Assembly (NCBI GenBank): GCA_035547915.1
Contig: DASZTS010000023.1
Span: 62,001-126,000 of the forward strand
Direction of reading: 5' to 3'
DNA length: 64,000 nucleotides
DNA from: DASSFG01 sp035547915
GTDB lineage: Bacteria > Planctomycetota > Planctomycetia > Pirellulales > JAICIG01
The position numbers were made by a program, and so were the translations under genes. The notes beneath the pieces are model-generated. The model worked only from the letters and a program-made list of their open reading frames with translations, did not search any database and was not told the origin of the DNA. Position 1 is the stretch's first letter. Each line of letters begins with the position of its first letter. Positions 42,563-51,202 of this stretch are shown here, in pieces.

Positions 42563-44023
42563 CTACTCGCTCGACTTGGGCGCGGCGCCGCCGTCGGAGT
42601 GAACCCACTTTTCGACGGCCAGCCCGAGCGAACGCAGTTTCGCACGCAACGTGGTGCGCGAGATGCCCAGCAGTTCGGCAGCTTGCAGTTGGTTTCCTTT
42701 GACGTGACGCAGCACCTCGTCGAGCACGACGCGGTCGACGGCGGCCGATACGAGGCGATAGATGTCGGGCTGTGCATCACGTAAGAGCTGCCGGGTGTAA
42801 TGTGCCACGTCGAGCATACCGGCCGCCGCGGCGCCGCTTCCGGGGACTGGGGCGGCCGGGCGGATCGCTTCCGGCAACCAGTCGGGCGTCAGCACCTCGC
42901 CGGTGGCGTGCAACATCGCAAACTTGATGGCGCTTTGCAACTCGCGCACATTGCCCGGCCAGTCGTAGGTCATGAGCAGGTGGCGCGCCTCCGGCGTGAC
43001 GGAGCGGACGTGCTTGCCCAACTCGCGGTTGAATGCCCGCAGAAAGTGGTCGATCAGCAGGGGTATGTCCTCGCGCCGGTCACGCAAGGCGGGCAGTGGG
43101 ATCGTGAAACCGTTCAACCGGTAGTAGAGGTCCTGGCGGAATCGCCCTTCTTCCACCAACTCGGGCAGGCTTTTGTTGGTGGCGGCGATGACCCGCACAT
43201 CGGTCTGAATGGTTTCGTTGGCGCCGACTCGCTCGAAGCGTTGTTCCTGCAGCAGCCGCAAGACCTTGGCCTGCGTGGCGCTGGTCATGTCGGCGATCTC
43301 ATCGAGAAAGATCGTGCCGCCGCTGACCTGCTCAAATTTGCCGATGCGCCGCTGGTCGGCGCCCGTGAAGGCGCCTCGTTCGTGGCCAAACAGCTCGCTC
43401 TCTAGCAGCGTTTCCGGAATCGCCGCGCAATTAATCGCCAAAAAGGGGCCCTGGCTGCGGCGACTATAGTGATAGATCGAGCGGGCTACGAGTTCCTTGC
43501 CCGTGCCACTTTCACCCAGGATGAGCACTGTCACGTCCTGCGGGGCCACCCGACCGATGGCCTTATACACTTCTTGCATCGGCGGCGCGCAGCCGACGAT
43601 GCGATCGGCCGGCGAGTCTCCGGGCTCTTCCTCGCTGATCACCGCCGGCACATGGCTCAAGCGGCTGACCTCCAGAGCCTTGCCGACCACTTCGCGCAGG
43701 CGACGAAAATCGACCGGCTTGAGCAGGTATTCGAACGCGCCGCGGCGCATCGCTTCGATCGCCGTCTCCGTCTTGGCGAAGGCCGTGATCACGATCACCG
43801 GCAGACGCGGGTCGATCTGACGGATGCGGTCATAGGCATCGAGGCCCGACATGTCGGGCAGGCGGACGTCGACGATCACGGCATCGGGGCGGTCGTCGAC
43901 GATGCGTTCGATCCCCTCCTTGCCGGTCTTCGCAATGATCACCTGCAACGAGTCGGAGCTCAGGCTCTTCTGGAGCGAATAGAGCACATTGGGCTCGTCA
44001 TCGATCGCGAGCAGGCACGGCAT
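42563..44023 (-). CDS. sigma54-dependent response regulator, NtrC family
   Basis: The 486-residue protein has three domains. The receiver (about 1-120) has phosphoacceptor Asp52 in VIVDVRLPDMSG. The AAA+ domain has Walker A GESGTGKE, the sigma54-contact loop GAFTGA, and the Walker B region GGTIFLDEIADM. The C-terminal Fis-type helix-turn-helix ends NQLQAAELLGISRTTLRAKL. It activates RpoN promoters when phosphorylated. Its start overlaps the end of the kinase gene by 26 bases, so the two are a cognate pair. Target promoters are not evident in the window. Confidence 0.95.
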   Translation of the reverse strand: MPCLLAIDDEPNVLYSLQKSLSSDSLQVIIAKTGKEGIERIVDDRPDAVIVDVRLPDMSGLDAYDRIRQIDPRLPVIVITAFAKTETAIEAMRRGAFEYLLKPVDFRRLREVVGKALEVSRLSHVPAVISEEEPGDSPADRIVGCAPPMQEVYKAIGRVAPQDVTVLILGESGTGKELVARSIYHYSRRSQGPFLAINCAAIPETLLESELFGHERGAFTGADQRRIGKFEQVSGGTIFLDEIADMTSATQAKVLRLLQEQRFERVGANETIQTDVRVIAATNKSLPELVEEGRFRQDLYYRLNGFTIPLPALRDRREDIPLLIDHFLRAFNRELGKHVRSVTPEARHLLMTYDWPGNVRELQSAIKFAMLHATGEVLTPDWLPEAIRPAAPVPGSGAAAAGMLDVAHYTRQLLRDAQPDIYRLVSAAVDRVVLDEVLRHVKGNQLQAAELLGISRTTLRAKLRSLGLAVEKWVHSDGGAAPKSSE

Positions 44024-45839
44024 GCGTCACCAAGACATCCAAGGGAAGGGGCTCGGTGTGTGGCGAGGGATAGACGACGGGCTGATTCGCCGTCTGTTCC
44101 GCCCGGGGCAGCCAAATCGTAAATTCCGCACCGCCGGCCGATCCCGTCACCGCACCGATCTTGCCGCCGTGGGCCTCGATAATACGCCGGCAAATCGGCA
44201 GGCCCAGGCCCGTGCCAGTCTCCTTCGTGCTGATAAAGGGCTCGAAGATACGATCTCCCAGGTCGGCCGGCAGTCCCACGCCGTCGTCGGCCACGCGCAC
44301 CACGTAGCCGCCGTCCAAAGGTTCCATAAACGACGATGGACCCGGCTCGACCGCCGTGGGCAGGTTCGACGGGGCCGCCAACCGCCCATGAAGCGCGGCG
44401 CCGGCGCCGCCCTCCGTCTCTGGCCCGCGGCACGGCACCGACTCGATGTCGATCTGCACCAACCCGCCATCGGGCAAGGCATCCAGCGCGTTTAGCAAGA
44501 GATTCAGGAGCACCTGCCGGATCTGGCCGCCGTCGACCTCGACCACTGCCGGGGTCGCCGGGGTGTGGCTGACAATCGAGACTCGTTGTTGTTCGGCCCG
44601 GGCCGATACGAGGTCGACTGTTTGCCCGATCAGATGGCGGAGGTCGGAAGCCCTTTTGGCCGGTTCGGGCGGACGGGCAAAATCGAGCAGCGCCTGAATG
44701 GAACCTTCCAAACGTCCGATCTCTTCTTCGACGACCGCCAGATCACGGCCGCGCAAGGAGCCGTCGCCACGGTCGCCGGCCGCCTGCACAAGAATCTTGA
44801 TTGCCATCAGCGGATTACGCAGTTCGTGCGCAATGCCGGCCGCGAGTTGGCCCACCGCCGCCAACTGTTCGCCGCGCAACACTTCTCTCTCGCGCTGCTC
44901 CAGCCTTTCCACGACGGTGCCGATATGATCGGCCATCGCCCCGAGCGCCGTTTCCAATTCTTCGAAACCGGCAGACGTCGAAAGAGTGATGGGGCCGACG
45001 ACCTCGTTCAGCTTACCGGCGGCACCATGCACCGGAATGCTGAGTTGCACGATCGATCGACTGACTCCCCGTGCGATGCCGAAACCGGCCAGCAGGCCCG
45101 CGGCCGAACCGCACACTCCCAGCAGCAGCAGGCCCAATCCCATTCGATCGGCCATGGTCTGGCTCTGGCGGCTGGTTCGCTCGACGATGCGGCGGTGGTA
45201 GTCGACGAAGGCTCGAGCGGGCTCGAAGATCTGCCGCTCCATGTCCGATTCGGACAACAGCCGGACAATCGCGTCGTTGGGCGAATCGGCCCGCCGAGCG
45301 CGCTCGACGTCGCCGAAGAAATGATGGCACCCCTCCTCGATTTCCGCGATGAACGCCACTTCGCGCGTGCTGCGAGCCGATCGCTTGGCCGACGCCAAAA
45401 GCCGTTCCGTGTCCTCGCGCAGGCTGGGCAGTCCTCCCAATTGTGTCATCTCGCCGCTACGCAAATAGCCGTTGAGATGGCTGCGCACCTCGCGCATTTT
45501 GATTTCGATGTCTTCCGCCGCTAGCATGCTGGCGACGTCGAGTGCCAATAGATCGGAATTATCCTTCTGTAGGTTGTGTACGTACCAAGCCGCTACCACC
45601 CCGACGGCCAGCAGCAGCAAGCTGACGGCAATCATCGGCGCGGTCATCCGCAGTACGAATTTAGCATTCACGAATAGCTCGCGTGGCGTGGACAAAGCTT
45701 GTCCACTTTGGCCAGATTCTGCGCCCAAGCCGTCTTGCTCGGACTCTGCGTCACCTAGCTTGATCACTTCAGGATACCACGGGATTCGCGAGATTTTCAG
45801 GGGGCCTTGCCCCACGTCATGATTAGGCTCGCCACCCAC
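43998..45839 (-). CDS. membrane sensor histidine kinase
   Basis: The protein has two membrane helices (MIAVSLLLLAVGVVAAWYV near 70 and GLGLLLLGVCGSAAGLLAGF near 235) enclosing a helical extracytoplasmic region of about 140 residues. A HAMP-like linker, a HisKA domain with H-box AAGIAHELRNPLMAIK near residue 335, and a HATPase domain follow, with an N-box ending in NALDALPDGG, DDGVGLP and GTGLGL. The start is uncertain: the frame opens with a GTG at 45839 without Shine-Dalgarno, and an internal start nearer the first helix is possible. It phosphorylates the regulator encoded directly downstream. Confidence 0.9.
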   Translation of the reverse strand: MGGEPNHDVGQGPLKISRIPWYPEVIKLGDAESEQDGLGAESGQSGQALSTPRELFVNAKFVLRMTAPMIAVSLLLLAVGVVAAWYVHNLQKDNSDLLALDVASMLAAEDIEIKMREVRSHLNGYLRSGEMTQLGGLPSLREDTERLLASAKRSARSTREVAFIAEIEEGCHHFFGDVERARRADSPNDAIVRLLSESDMERQIFEPARAFVDYHRRIVERTSRQSQTMADRMGLGLLLLGVCGSAAGLLAGFGIARGVSRSIVQLSIPVHGAAGKLNEVVGPITLSTSAGFEELETALGAMADHIGTVVERLEQREREVLRGEQLAAVGQLAAGIAHELRNPLMAIKILVQAAGDRGDGSLRGRDLAVVEEEIGRLEGSIQALLDFARPPEPAKRASDLRHLIGQTVDLVSARAEQQRVSIVSHTPATPAVVEVDGGQIRQVLLNLLLNALDALPDGGLVQIDIESVPCRGPETEGGAGAALHGRLAAPSNLPTAVEPGPSSFMEPLDGGYVVRVADDGVGLPADLGDRIFEPFISTKETGTGLGLPICRRIIEAHGGKIGAVTGSAGGAEFTIWLPRAEQTANQPVVYPSPHTEPLPLDVLVTHAVPARDR

Positions 45840-45942
45840 CGTCGGCGGCAGCGGCCCGCGTATTCGAGCGGCAGGACGTTGCTCCGCAAGAATCAGGCCG
45901 GCTCGCGCCGTGTTCCTTTCTGTGCATCTGCTCGCCGCGCCA

Positions 45943-48453
45943 TCACCTCTTCGGCTCCGCGCTCAGGGGATCTTCGGGCCAGGGATGCTTAGCGTAACGG
46001 CGGCGGAGTTCTTTGCGTACCACGGGGTATCCGTTCTTCCAGAAACTGGCCAGGTCCGAGGTCACCTGTTGCGGTCGCATGTTGGGAGCCAACAGGTGCA
46101 GAAGGACGGGGATACGCCCGCCGGCCACGCGGGGAGTTTCTCCGAGGCCGAACATTTCTTGGATTTTCACCGCCAGCCGAGGAGGCCGGCCGCCCTCATA
46201 TTCGAGCGGCAGCACACGGCCGCTCGGCACACGCAATCGCTCCGGGGCTTCGCGATCGACGGCTGCTAGCTGGGCCGGAGTGAGCATCGCTTTGAGGGCC
46301 GGCAAGGCCGACGCCCGGCGGAGTTCTTCGAAGGACTGTCTGCCTACACACAGCCAGGGCAACAAGGCACGGAGCGGATCGTCGCCCAATATCGGCAGTT
46401 CCAACTCGGGCATCGCTTGCCGCAAGAAGTCGAGCCGCGCCAGGAAGCTCGTTGCCTCGTCGTCGAGCTTGAGGGTTTTTTCCAGTTGCTCGGACGCCGC
46501 CTCGGCCAGCAACGGCGCCGGATCGACGTCGGACGGAAGACTGGTCATCGCTTCCTCCAACACGAGGTCTTCGAGACGCGTGCGACGGATAGCCACGACT
46601 CGCTCTCGCTGGTGACAAAACTCCACATCGATCGTCACCCGCAAGTCGCCGTCGGACAGCCATTCGCGTTGGACGGCCGATGCCTGGCGGACCAAAGATT
46701 CCGACTTGCCCGTCTCACCCAGGTCGACGCAGACGAAGAGCGAAGCGTCGCGCACCGCGCTGGCGGGTGAGAGGCGTACACCCCGGCCACCCACCATGAC
46801 CGCGCGCGGGCTGCCCGTTTCGCGTCGCCGCGCGAGTCGGTCGGCGAAGGCCACGAACAGCGAACGTAGCACCGCATCGTCTGCCGACTCTGCCCGTTGT
46901 TCGCTACGACTGGACGTCGTCGCCAACAAGCGGACCAGTTGCGTGCGAGCGCGCAGCACTCCCCGCACGGCCGCGGCATCGATCTCACCGACATCGCTGC
47001 GACGTTGACCGGACCGTTCAAACGCTTCCAGCGCGGCTATGCGATCGAGCACGTCCGATTCGGAGGTATGGTCGCTCTCTTGATGGCGTGTCTGGCGAAA
47101 AGGGTCACGGTCCGACAAGAGGGCCGCTGCCAAGGCAACTCGCGATCCCTGTCCGAGCGCCTGCCCCTCGATCAAGGCGCGGGCCAGCCGCGGATGGACC
47201 GGCAGCCGCACCATCTGCCGACCCAGTTCCGAGATGCCTCGATCGGTGTAGGCACCCAGCCGCCGCAACAAATGCAACGCCTGCGCTAGGGCGTTTGCCG
47301 ACGGCTGCTCGAACCAGCCGAAGCGACTTATGTCGCGCTCGCCCCAAGCAAGCAATTCGAGCACCGGTCCCGCCAGGTCGACTCGCGCGATCTCCGGCAT
47401 TTCAAAATCGCGCAGCCCCGTCTGCTCGCGTTCGCTCCACAGCCGCAGGCAAATTCCGCGTGCCGTGCGACCCGCTCGACCGGCGCGTTGATCGGCGGAA
47501 GCACGCGAGATGCGCGTCATCTCCAGGCGGTCCAGGCCGAGCGCCGGATCGAGCCTCAGTACGCGCGCCCAACCGCTGTCGACGACGGCCGTGACCCCTT
47601 CGATGGTCAAACTCGTTTCCGCCACATTCGTGGCCAACACGATCTTGCGCTGCGTGCCGGGTTCCAACACCAACTGTTGTTCGGCCAGCGGCAAGTCGCC
47701 GTAGAGGCGACGGATCACGGCGGTCCCCAAGTTTCCGGCCGCCAACAGTTCTCGTTCGGTCTGGTGGATCTCTCCGACGCCCGGCAGGAAGGCCAGCACG
47801 TCCCCTTGCGCGTCACCGAGCACGCTCTCGATGCCGCGGGCGACCAAGGGCGCGACCGGTCCTTGTGGCGAATGAGGGAGGTAACGGATTTCGACCGGGT
47901 ACGTTCGTCCCGCGCTGCGCACCATCGGACAACCGCCCAACCAGGCAGCGATCGGCGCGGGGTCGAGCGTGGCCGACATGATGACCAGTCTTAATTCCGG
48001 CCGTAGCTCCAATTGCACGCGCCGGACCATCGCCAGCGCGAGATCGGTGTGGATCGATCGTTCGTGGAACTCGTCGAAGACGACCACACCCACGCCTTCC
48101 AAGAACGGATCCTCCGAGAGGCGCCGCACGAAGACACCATCGGTGACGGCGAGGATTCTTGTTTGGGCGCTTGCCTGTCGCTCGAATCGCACCTGGTAGC
48201 CGATCTCGTCGCCGAGCCGGCCGCCCCGTTCCGACGCCATACGGGCCGCCGCCGCGCGGGCCGCCAGCCGGCGCGGTTGGAGTACGACGATCTGTTCCTC
48301 GCCGGCCAGGCCGGCGTCGAGGATGGCCGGCGGCACGCGCGTCGTTTTGCCGGCTCCGGCCGGTGCCTGCAACACGACTGATGGTTGGGCGCCGAGCGAG
48401 GCAACCAACTCGGCGAGCACGGCATCGATAGGAAGGGGTGACAGCGACATCAT
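45943..48453 (-). CDS. hrpB: ATP-dependent RNA helicase HrpB
   Basis: The 836-residue DEAH-type helicase has Walker A GAGKTT, DEFH box in VVFDEFHERS, SATL motif III, RecA2 motif QRAGRAGRTARG, and the HrpB-specific C-terminal region (PLEYEGGRPPRLAVKIQEMF, LHLLAPNMRPQQVTSDLASF). HrpB is a DExH helicase of unclear RNA substrate. The ATG at 48453 is followed immediately by a second ATG. Upstream is a 652-base divergent region shared with the S41 protease. Confidence 0.95.
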   Translation of the reverse strand: MMSLSPLPIDAVLAELVASLGAQPSVVLQAPAGAGKTTRVPPAILDAGLAGEEQIVVLQPRRLAARAAAARMASERGGRLGDEIGYQVRFERQASAQTRILAVTDGVFVRRLSEDPFLEGVGVVVFDEFHERSIHTDLALAMVRRVQLELRPELRLVIMSATLDPAPIAAWLGGCPMVRSAGRTYPVEIRYLPHSPQGPVAPLVARGIESVLGDAQGDVLAFLPGVGEIHQTERELLAAGNLGTAVIRRLYGDLPLAEQQLVLEPGTQRKIVLATNVAETSLTIEGVTAVVDSGWARVLRLDPALGLDRLEMTRISRASADQRAGRAGRTARGICLRLWSEREQTGLRDFEMPEIARVDLAGPVLELLAWGERDISRFGWFEQPSANALAQALHLLRRLGAYTDRGISELGRQMVRLPVHPRLARALIEGQALGQGSRVALAAALLSDRDPFRQTRHQESDHTSESDVLDRIAALEAFERSGQRRSDVGEIDAAAVRGVLRARTQLVRLLATTSSRSEQRAESADDAVLRSLFVAFADRLARRRETGSPRAVMVGGRGVRLSPASAVRDASLFVCVDLGETGKSESLVRQASAVQREWLSDGDLRVTIDVEFCHQRERVVAIRRTRLEDLVLEEAMTSLPSDVDPAPLLAEAASEQLEKTLKLDDEATSFLARLDFLRQAMPELELPILGDDPLRALLPWLCVGRQSFEELRRASALPALKAMLTPAQLAAVDREAPERLRVPSGRVLPLEYEGGRPPRLAVKIQEMFGLGETPRVAGGRIPVLLHLLAPNMRPQQVTSDLASFWKNGYPVVRKELRRRYAKHPWPEDPLSAEPKR

Positions 48454-49105
48454 CGATAAACTGTTTCGCGGGAAGGCGATTGCGTCCGTTCCAGTGTATG
48501 CGTGATTTCGATTCGTAAAGAGGCCGCGAACCCTGCCGAGGGCGGCCGCGTAGCACGGTTATCAAGCCGCATGCCAGGGACCTGGGCGCCAACGAATCGT
48601 TGGTTTGCGAGCGGCGGTGCCTGCCGCAGGGCGACGGGTGCACGCCGGGGCACATTCGACAACCGCGCACTTTCCGTCGCGGTCCGTCCGGTCGCTTCCG
48701 CCGTCGTCGACGGCAAACCCGCTTCTTTCCTCAAGGAGATACCCCGTGCGCTGCGGTCAACGGTCGCTGGCGTCAGTCGCTGGTCGGGAACGAGACGGCC
48801 TGTCACAATCGATACTCCCCGCGCGTCCGTCGCGCGGCGTGGCAGCGAAGACGTTTTTGTCGGATGCGATGAGATTCCGGCTGGTCTTTTTTTGGTCAGC
48901 TTTTGACGACCGCTTGTTCGTGGCCTATACTCTTCTAGCCGGAATTCTGGACCCGTTTTTCGGCGCCTTGTTTGGATCCCTGACATCCCAGACCGTAAGA
49001 CACGGTTCCTGCCGCATTGCTGCGGGTAGTAGCCCTCGCCGGGCTCGACCCAGTAGCGCACGCTTCGGTTGGCGTTTGTCACTCCCGCGAAGAGACGTGA
49101 ACACC
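48454..49105. other. divergent intergenic region, 652 bases
   Basis: The region lies between hrpB and the S41 protease. It holds a plus-strand promoter described separately at 48903-48931. Open frames crossing it (for example 48502-48906) show arginine/serine-rich, non-conserved-looking sequence and no ribosome binding site, and are judged non-coding. No transposon end or RNA gene is recognised. Confidence 0.4.
48903..48931 (+). promoter_or_regulatory. sigma70-type promoter for the S41 protease
   Basis: TTGACG (48903-48908), 17 bases, then TATACT (48926-48931). The predicted start near 48938 leaves a leader of about 168 bases before the ATG at 49106. Confidence 0.6.
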
Positions 49106-50752
49106 ATGCGATTGAGGGTCTCCGTTTGCGCCTGGGCTTGCCTGGCGCTCTTCTGCTTCGTTCCCTTCGTCTCAGCCCAACAAACCGCCGCTGCCGGCAC
49201 ACTTGGCGCCGCCCCTGCCGGGGCGAACGAACTCGCCGAGTTGCTCAGCCGCGGCCAGCGGCTCGAAAGCGAGCACCGCTGGGGCGAAGCTCTTACCTTC
49301 TACGAAGACGCGCACAAGCAGTATCCGACGGCTCGGCATATCGAGCAGCGGCTCCAACTCTGCCGGATTCACTACGACTTGTCGCGACGCTACGGCGATC
49401 GCACGTTTCGCGACACGATCAACAGCCTGTCGCCGCGTCAGGCACTCGATCTATATTCCGAGGTATTGCTGAAGATTCAGGCCCATTACGTCGACTCGCC
49501 CGATTGGCGGCGGTTGACCGACTTCGGGCACACCAGTTTGCAGGTGGCGCTGGGCGATCCGCTGTTCATCGAGGCCAATTTGCGTGACATGAGCAGCGCC
49601 CGCATCGAGCGGGTGCGCCGCGAACTGCCGACGCGTGCCCCGACGGCCCAGGTCAACAGCCGACATGCGGCGCTGGAGGTCGTCACCGCCGTGGCGCGAA
49701 TCTGCCATGACGAATTGGGGCTGCCCGAAGCGGCGGCCATCCATGAGTACGTGTGTGGGGCCACTAATTCGCTCGATCCCTACTCGGCCTTCCTCACCTC
49801 GTCGCAGCTCAACGAAGTCTACTCGCAGATCGAGGGGAATTTCGTTGGGTTGGGCGTCGAGTTGAAGGCCGACCGCGGGGCCTTGCTCATCGTCAAGGTG
49901 ATCGCGGGCAGTCCGGCTCAGCGGTCCGGTATTGTGGCGGGTGACCACATTGTGGGTGTCGATGGGCGGTCGACCGCGGAGATGACGACCGATCAGGCGG
50001 CCAACTTGCTGCAAGGCAAGGAAGGCACGTTTGTCACGGTCAGCGCCGTAACCGGCGCACAGTCTCCGCGTCAGATACGGATTCGTCGCGAGCACGTGGA
50101 AGTGCCGAGCATCGACGAGGCCCGGCTCGCCGACGAGAGCTTCGGCATCGGCTACATCCGCCTCACCTGCTTCCAGAAGACGACGACTCGCGATCTGGAT
50201 GCCGCTCTGTGGCGTTTGCACCGACAGGGAATGAAGGCCCTGATCATCGACCTGCGAGGCAATCCGGGCGGGTTGTTGAATACGTCGGTCGAGGTCGTCG
50301 ACAAGTTTGTCGATCGGGGTACGATCGTCTCGACTCGCGGTCGCAGCCGGGGTGAAGATTCCACCTACTCGGCCCGCGAGCCGGGCACGTGGCGAGTACC
50401 GCTGGTGGTGCTCATCGACGGGGATAGCGCCAGTGCCAGCGAGATCTTCGCCGGGGCCATTCGCGACTTCCACCGAGGCGTGATCGTGGGCTCGACGAGC
50501 TACGGCAAGGGTTCGGTGCAGGGTATCTTCCCGCTGAACCTGGCAAACAGTGGCTTGCGGCTGACCACGGCGAAGTTCTATTCGCCCAAGGGTTATCCTT
50601 ATAGCGGCGTGGGTGTGAAGCCGGACGTGCAAGTCGCCCATCGGGTGGCGCGGCCCAACCTCGACGACGCTGAACAAACGGCCCCCGCGACCGACGAAGC
50701 GATGGAGCAGGCGTTGCGGGAAGCCCGCTTCCAGATCAACCGACGGCGCTAA
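49106..50752 (+). CDS. exported S41 family C-terminal processing peptidase with PDZ domain
   Basis: The 548-residue protein begins with a signal peptide (CAWACLALFCFVPFVSAQQ), then a TPR-like helical segment. A PDZ domain (about 240-330; VGLGVELKADRGALLIVKVI, GIVAGDHIVGVDG) and the S41 domain follow, with Ser443 in DSASASEIF and Lys468 in SYGKGSVQG as the Ser-Lys dyad, spaced as in Tsp/CtpA. It probably trims or degrades proteins in the periplasm. The ATG at 49106 is selected for the signal peptide. A strong terminator lies 48 bases after the stop. Confidence 0.92.
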   Translation: MRLRVSVCAWACLALFCFVPFVSAQQTAAAGTLGAAPAGANELAELLSRGQRLESEHRWGEALTFYEDAHKQYPTARHIEQRLQLCRIHYDLSRRYGDRTFRDTINSLSPRQALDLYSEVLLKIQAHYVDSPDWRRLTDFGHTSLQVALGDPLFIEANLRDMSSARIERVRRELPTRAPTAQVNSRHAALEVVTAVARICHDELGLPEAAAIHEYVCGATNSLDPYSAFLTSSQLNEVYSQIEGNFVGLGVELKADRGALLIVKVIAGSPAQRSGIVAGDHIVGVDGRSTAEMTTDQAANLLQGKEGTFVTVSAVTGAQSPRQIRIRREHVEVPSIDEARLADESFGIGYIRLTCFQKTTTRDLDAALWRLHRQGMKALIIDLRGNPGGLLNTSVEVVDKFVDRGTIVSTRGRSRGEDSTYSAREPGTWRVPLVVLIDGDSASASEIFAGAIRDFHRGVIVGSTSYGKGSVQGIFPLNLANSGLRLTTAKFYSPKGYPYSGVGVKPDVQVAHRVARPNLDDAEQTAPATDEAMEQALREARFQINRRR

Positions 50753-50800
50753 CTGGCGGCTCGCCGCCCATGTCGCAGTAACTAGCCTTCGTATCGAATC

Positions 50801-50845
50801 GAAGCCCGCAGACGAAATCCTCGTCTTGCGGGCTTCTTCGTTTTC
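50801..50845 (+). terminator. rho-independent terminator after the S41 protease
   Basis: GAAGCCCGCAGACGA (50801-50815) pairs with TCGTCTTGCGGGCTTC (50821-50836), 15 base pairs with one bulged T and a 5-base loop, followed by a T-rich tract TTCGTTTT. Confidence 0.8.
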
Positions 50846-51202
50846 GAGATGGTTGCCTGGCGACGGTTTCGGCTCTTCTTTCCCGCTTCGACACGCACGC
50901 ATGGTTGCGGCCACGTGTGGCGGCGTCGCCGGAACTCCGATGGGGAACCTCTTTGGCTTGGCCGAACGGCGCCGGGGCCGAAACGATTGCTTTATGGAAG
51001 CACAACCGCTTCCGCAAGAACGAGTTGCTAGCACGATCGCTCCGCTTTTTCCGGTCCTGCGCGATCGGGTAATCAGTCACCCTCAGCTTCCCCTGCCCGC
51101 CCCTGATCGTTACCATCAAACGGATAGCAGGCCGTCGCAGCGGAGCGGCGTGCCGCCGTTTGTACCTGGAAGGCGCCGCGCGATTCGGCGATCACGGCCG
51201 GC
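50846..51202. other. intergenic region, about 357 bases
   Basis: The region between the terminator and the MMPL transporter gene should hold the transporter promoter, but no clear -35/-10 pair was found. Overlapping open frames have no family-like sequence. Confidence 0.35.

Noticed and set aside
48605..49105. 167-codon N-terminal extension of the S41 protease frame
   Set aside because: The extension is Arg/Ser-rich, contains the likely promoter, and would bury the clear signal peptide that begins at 49106.
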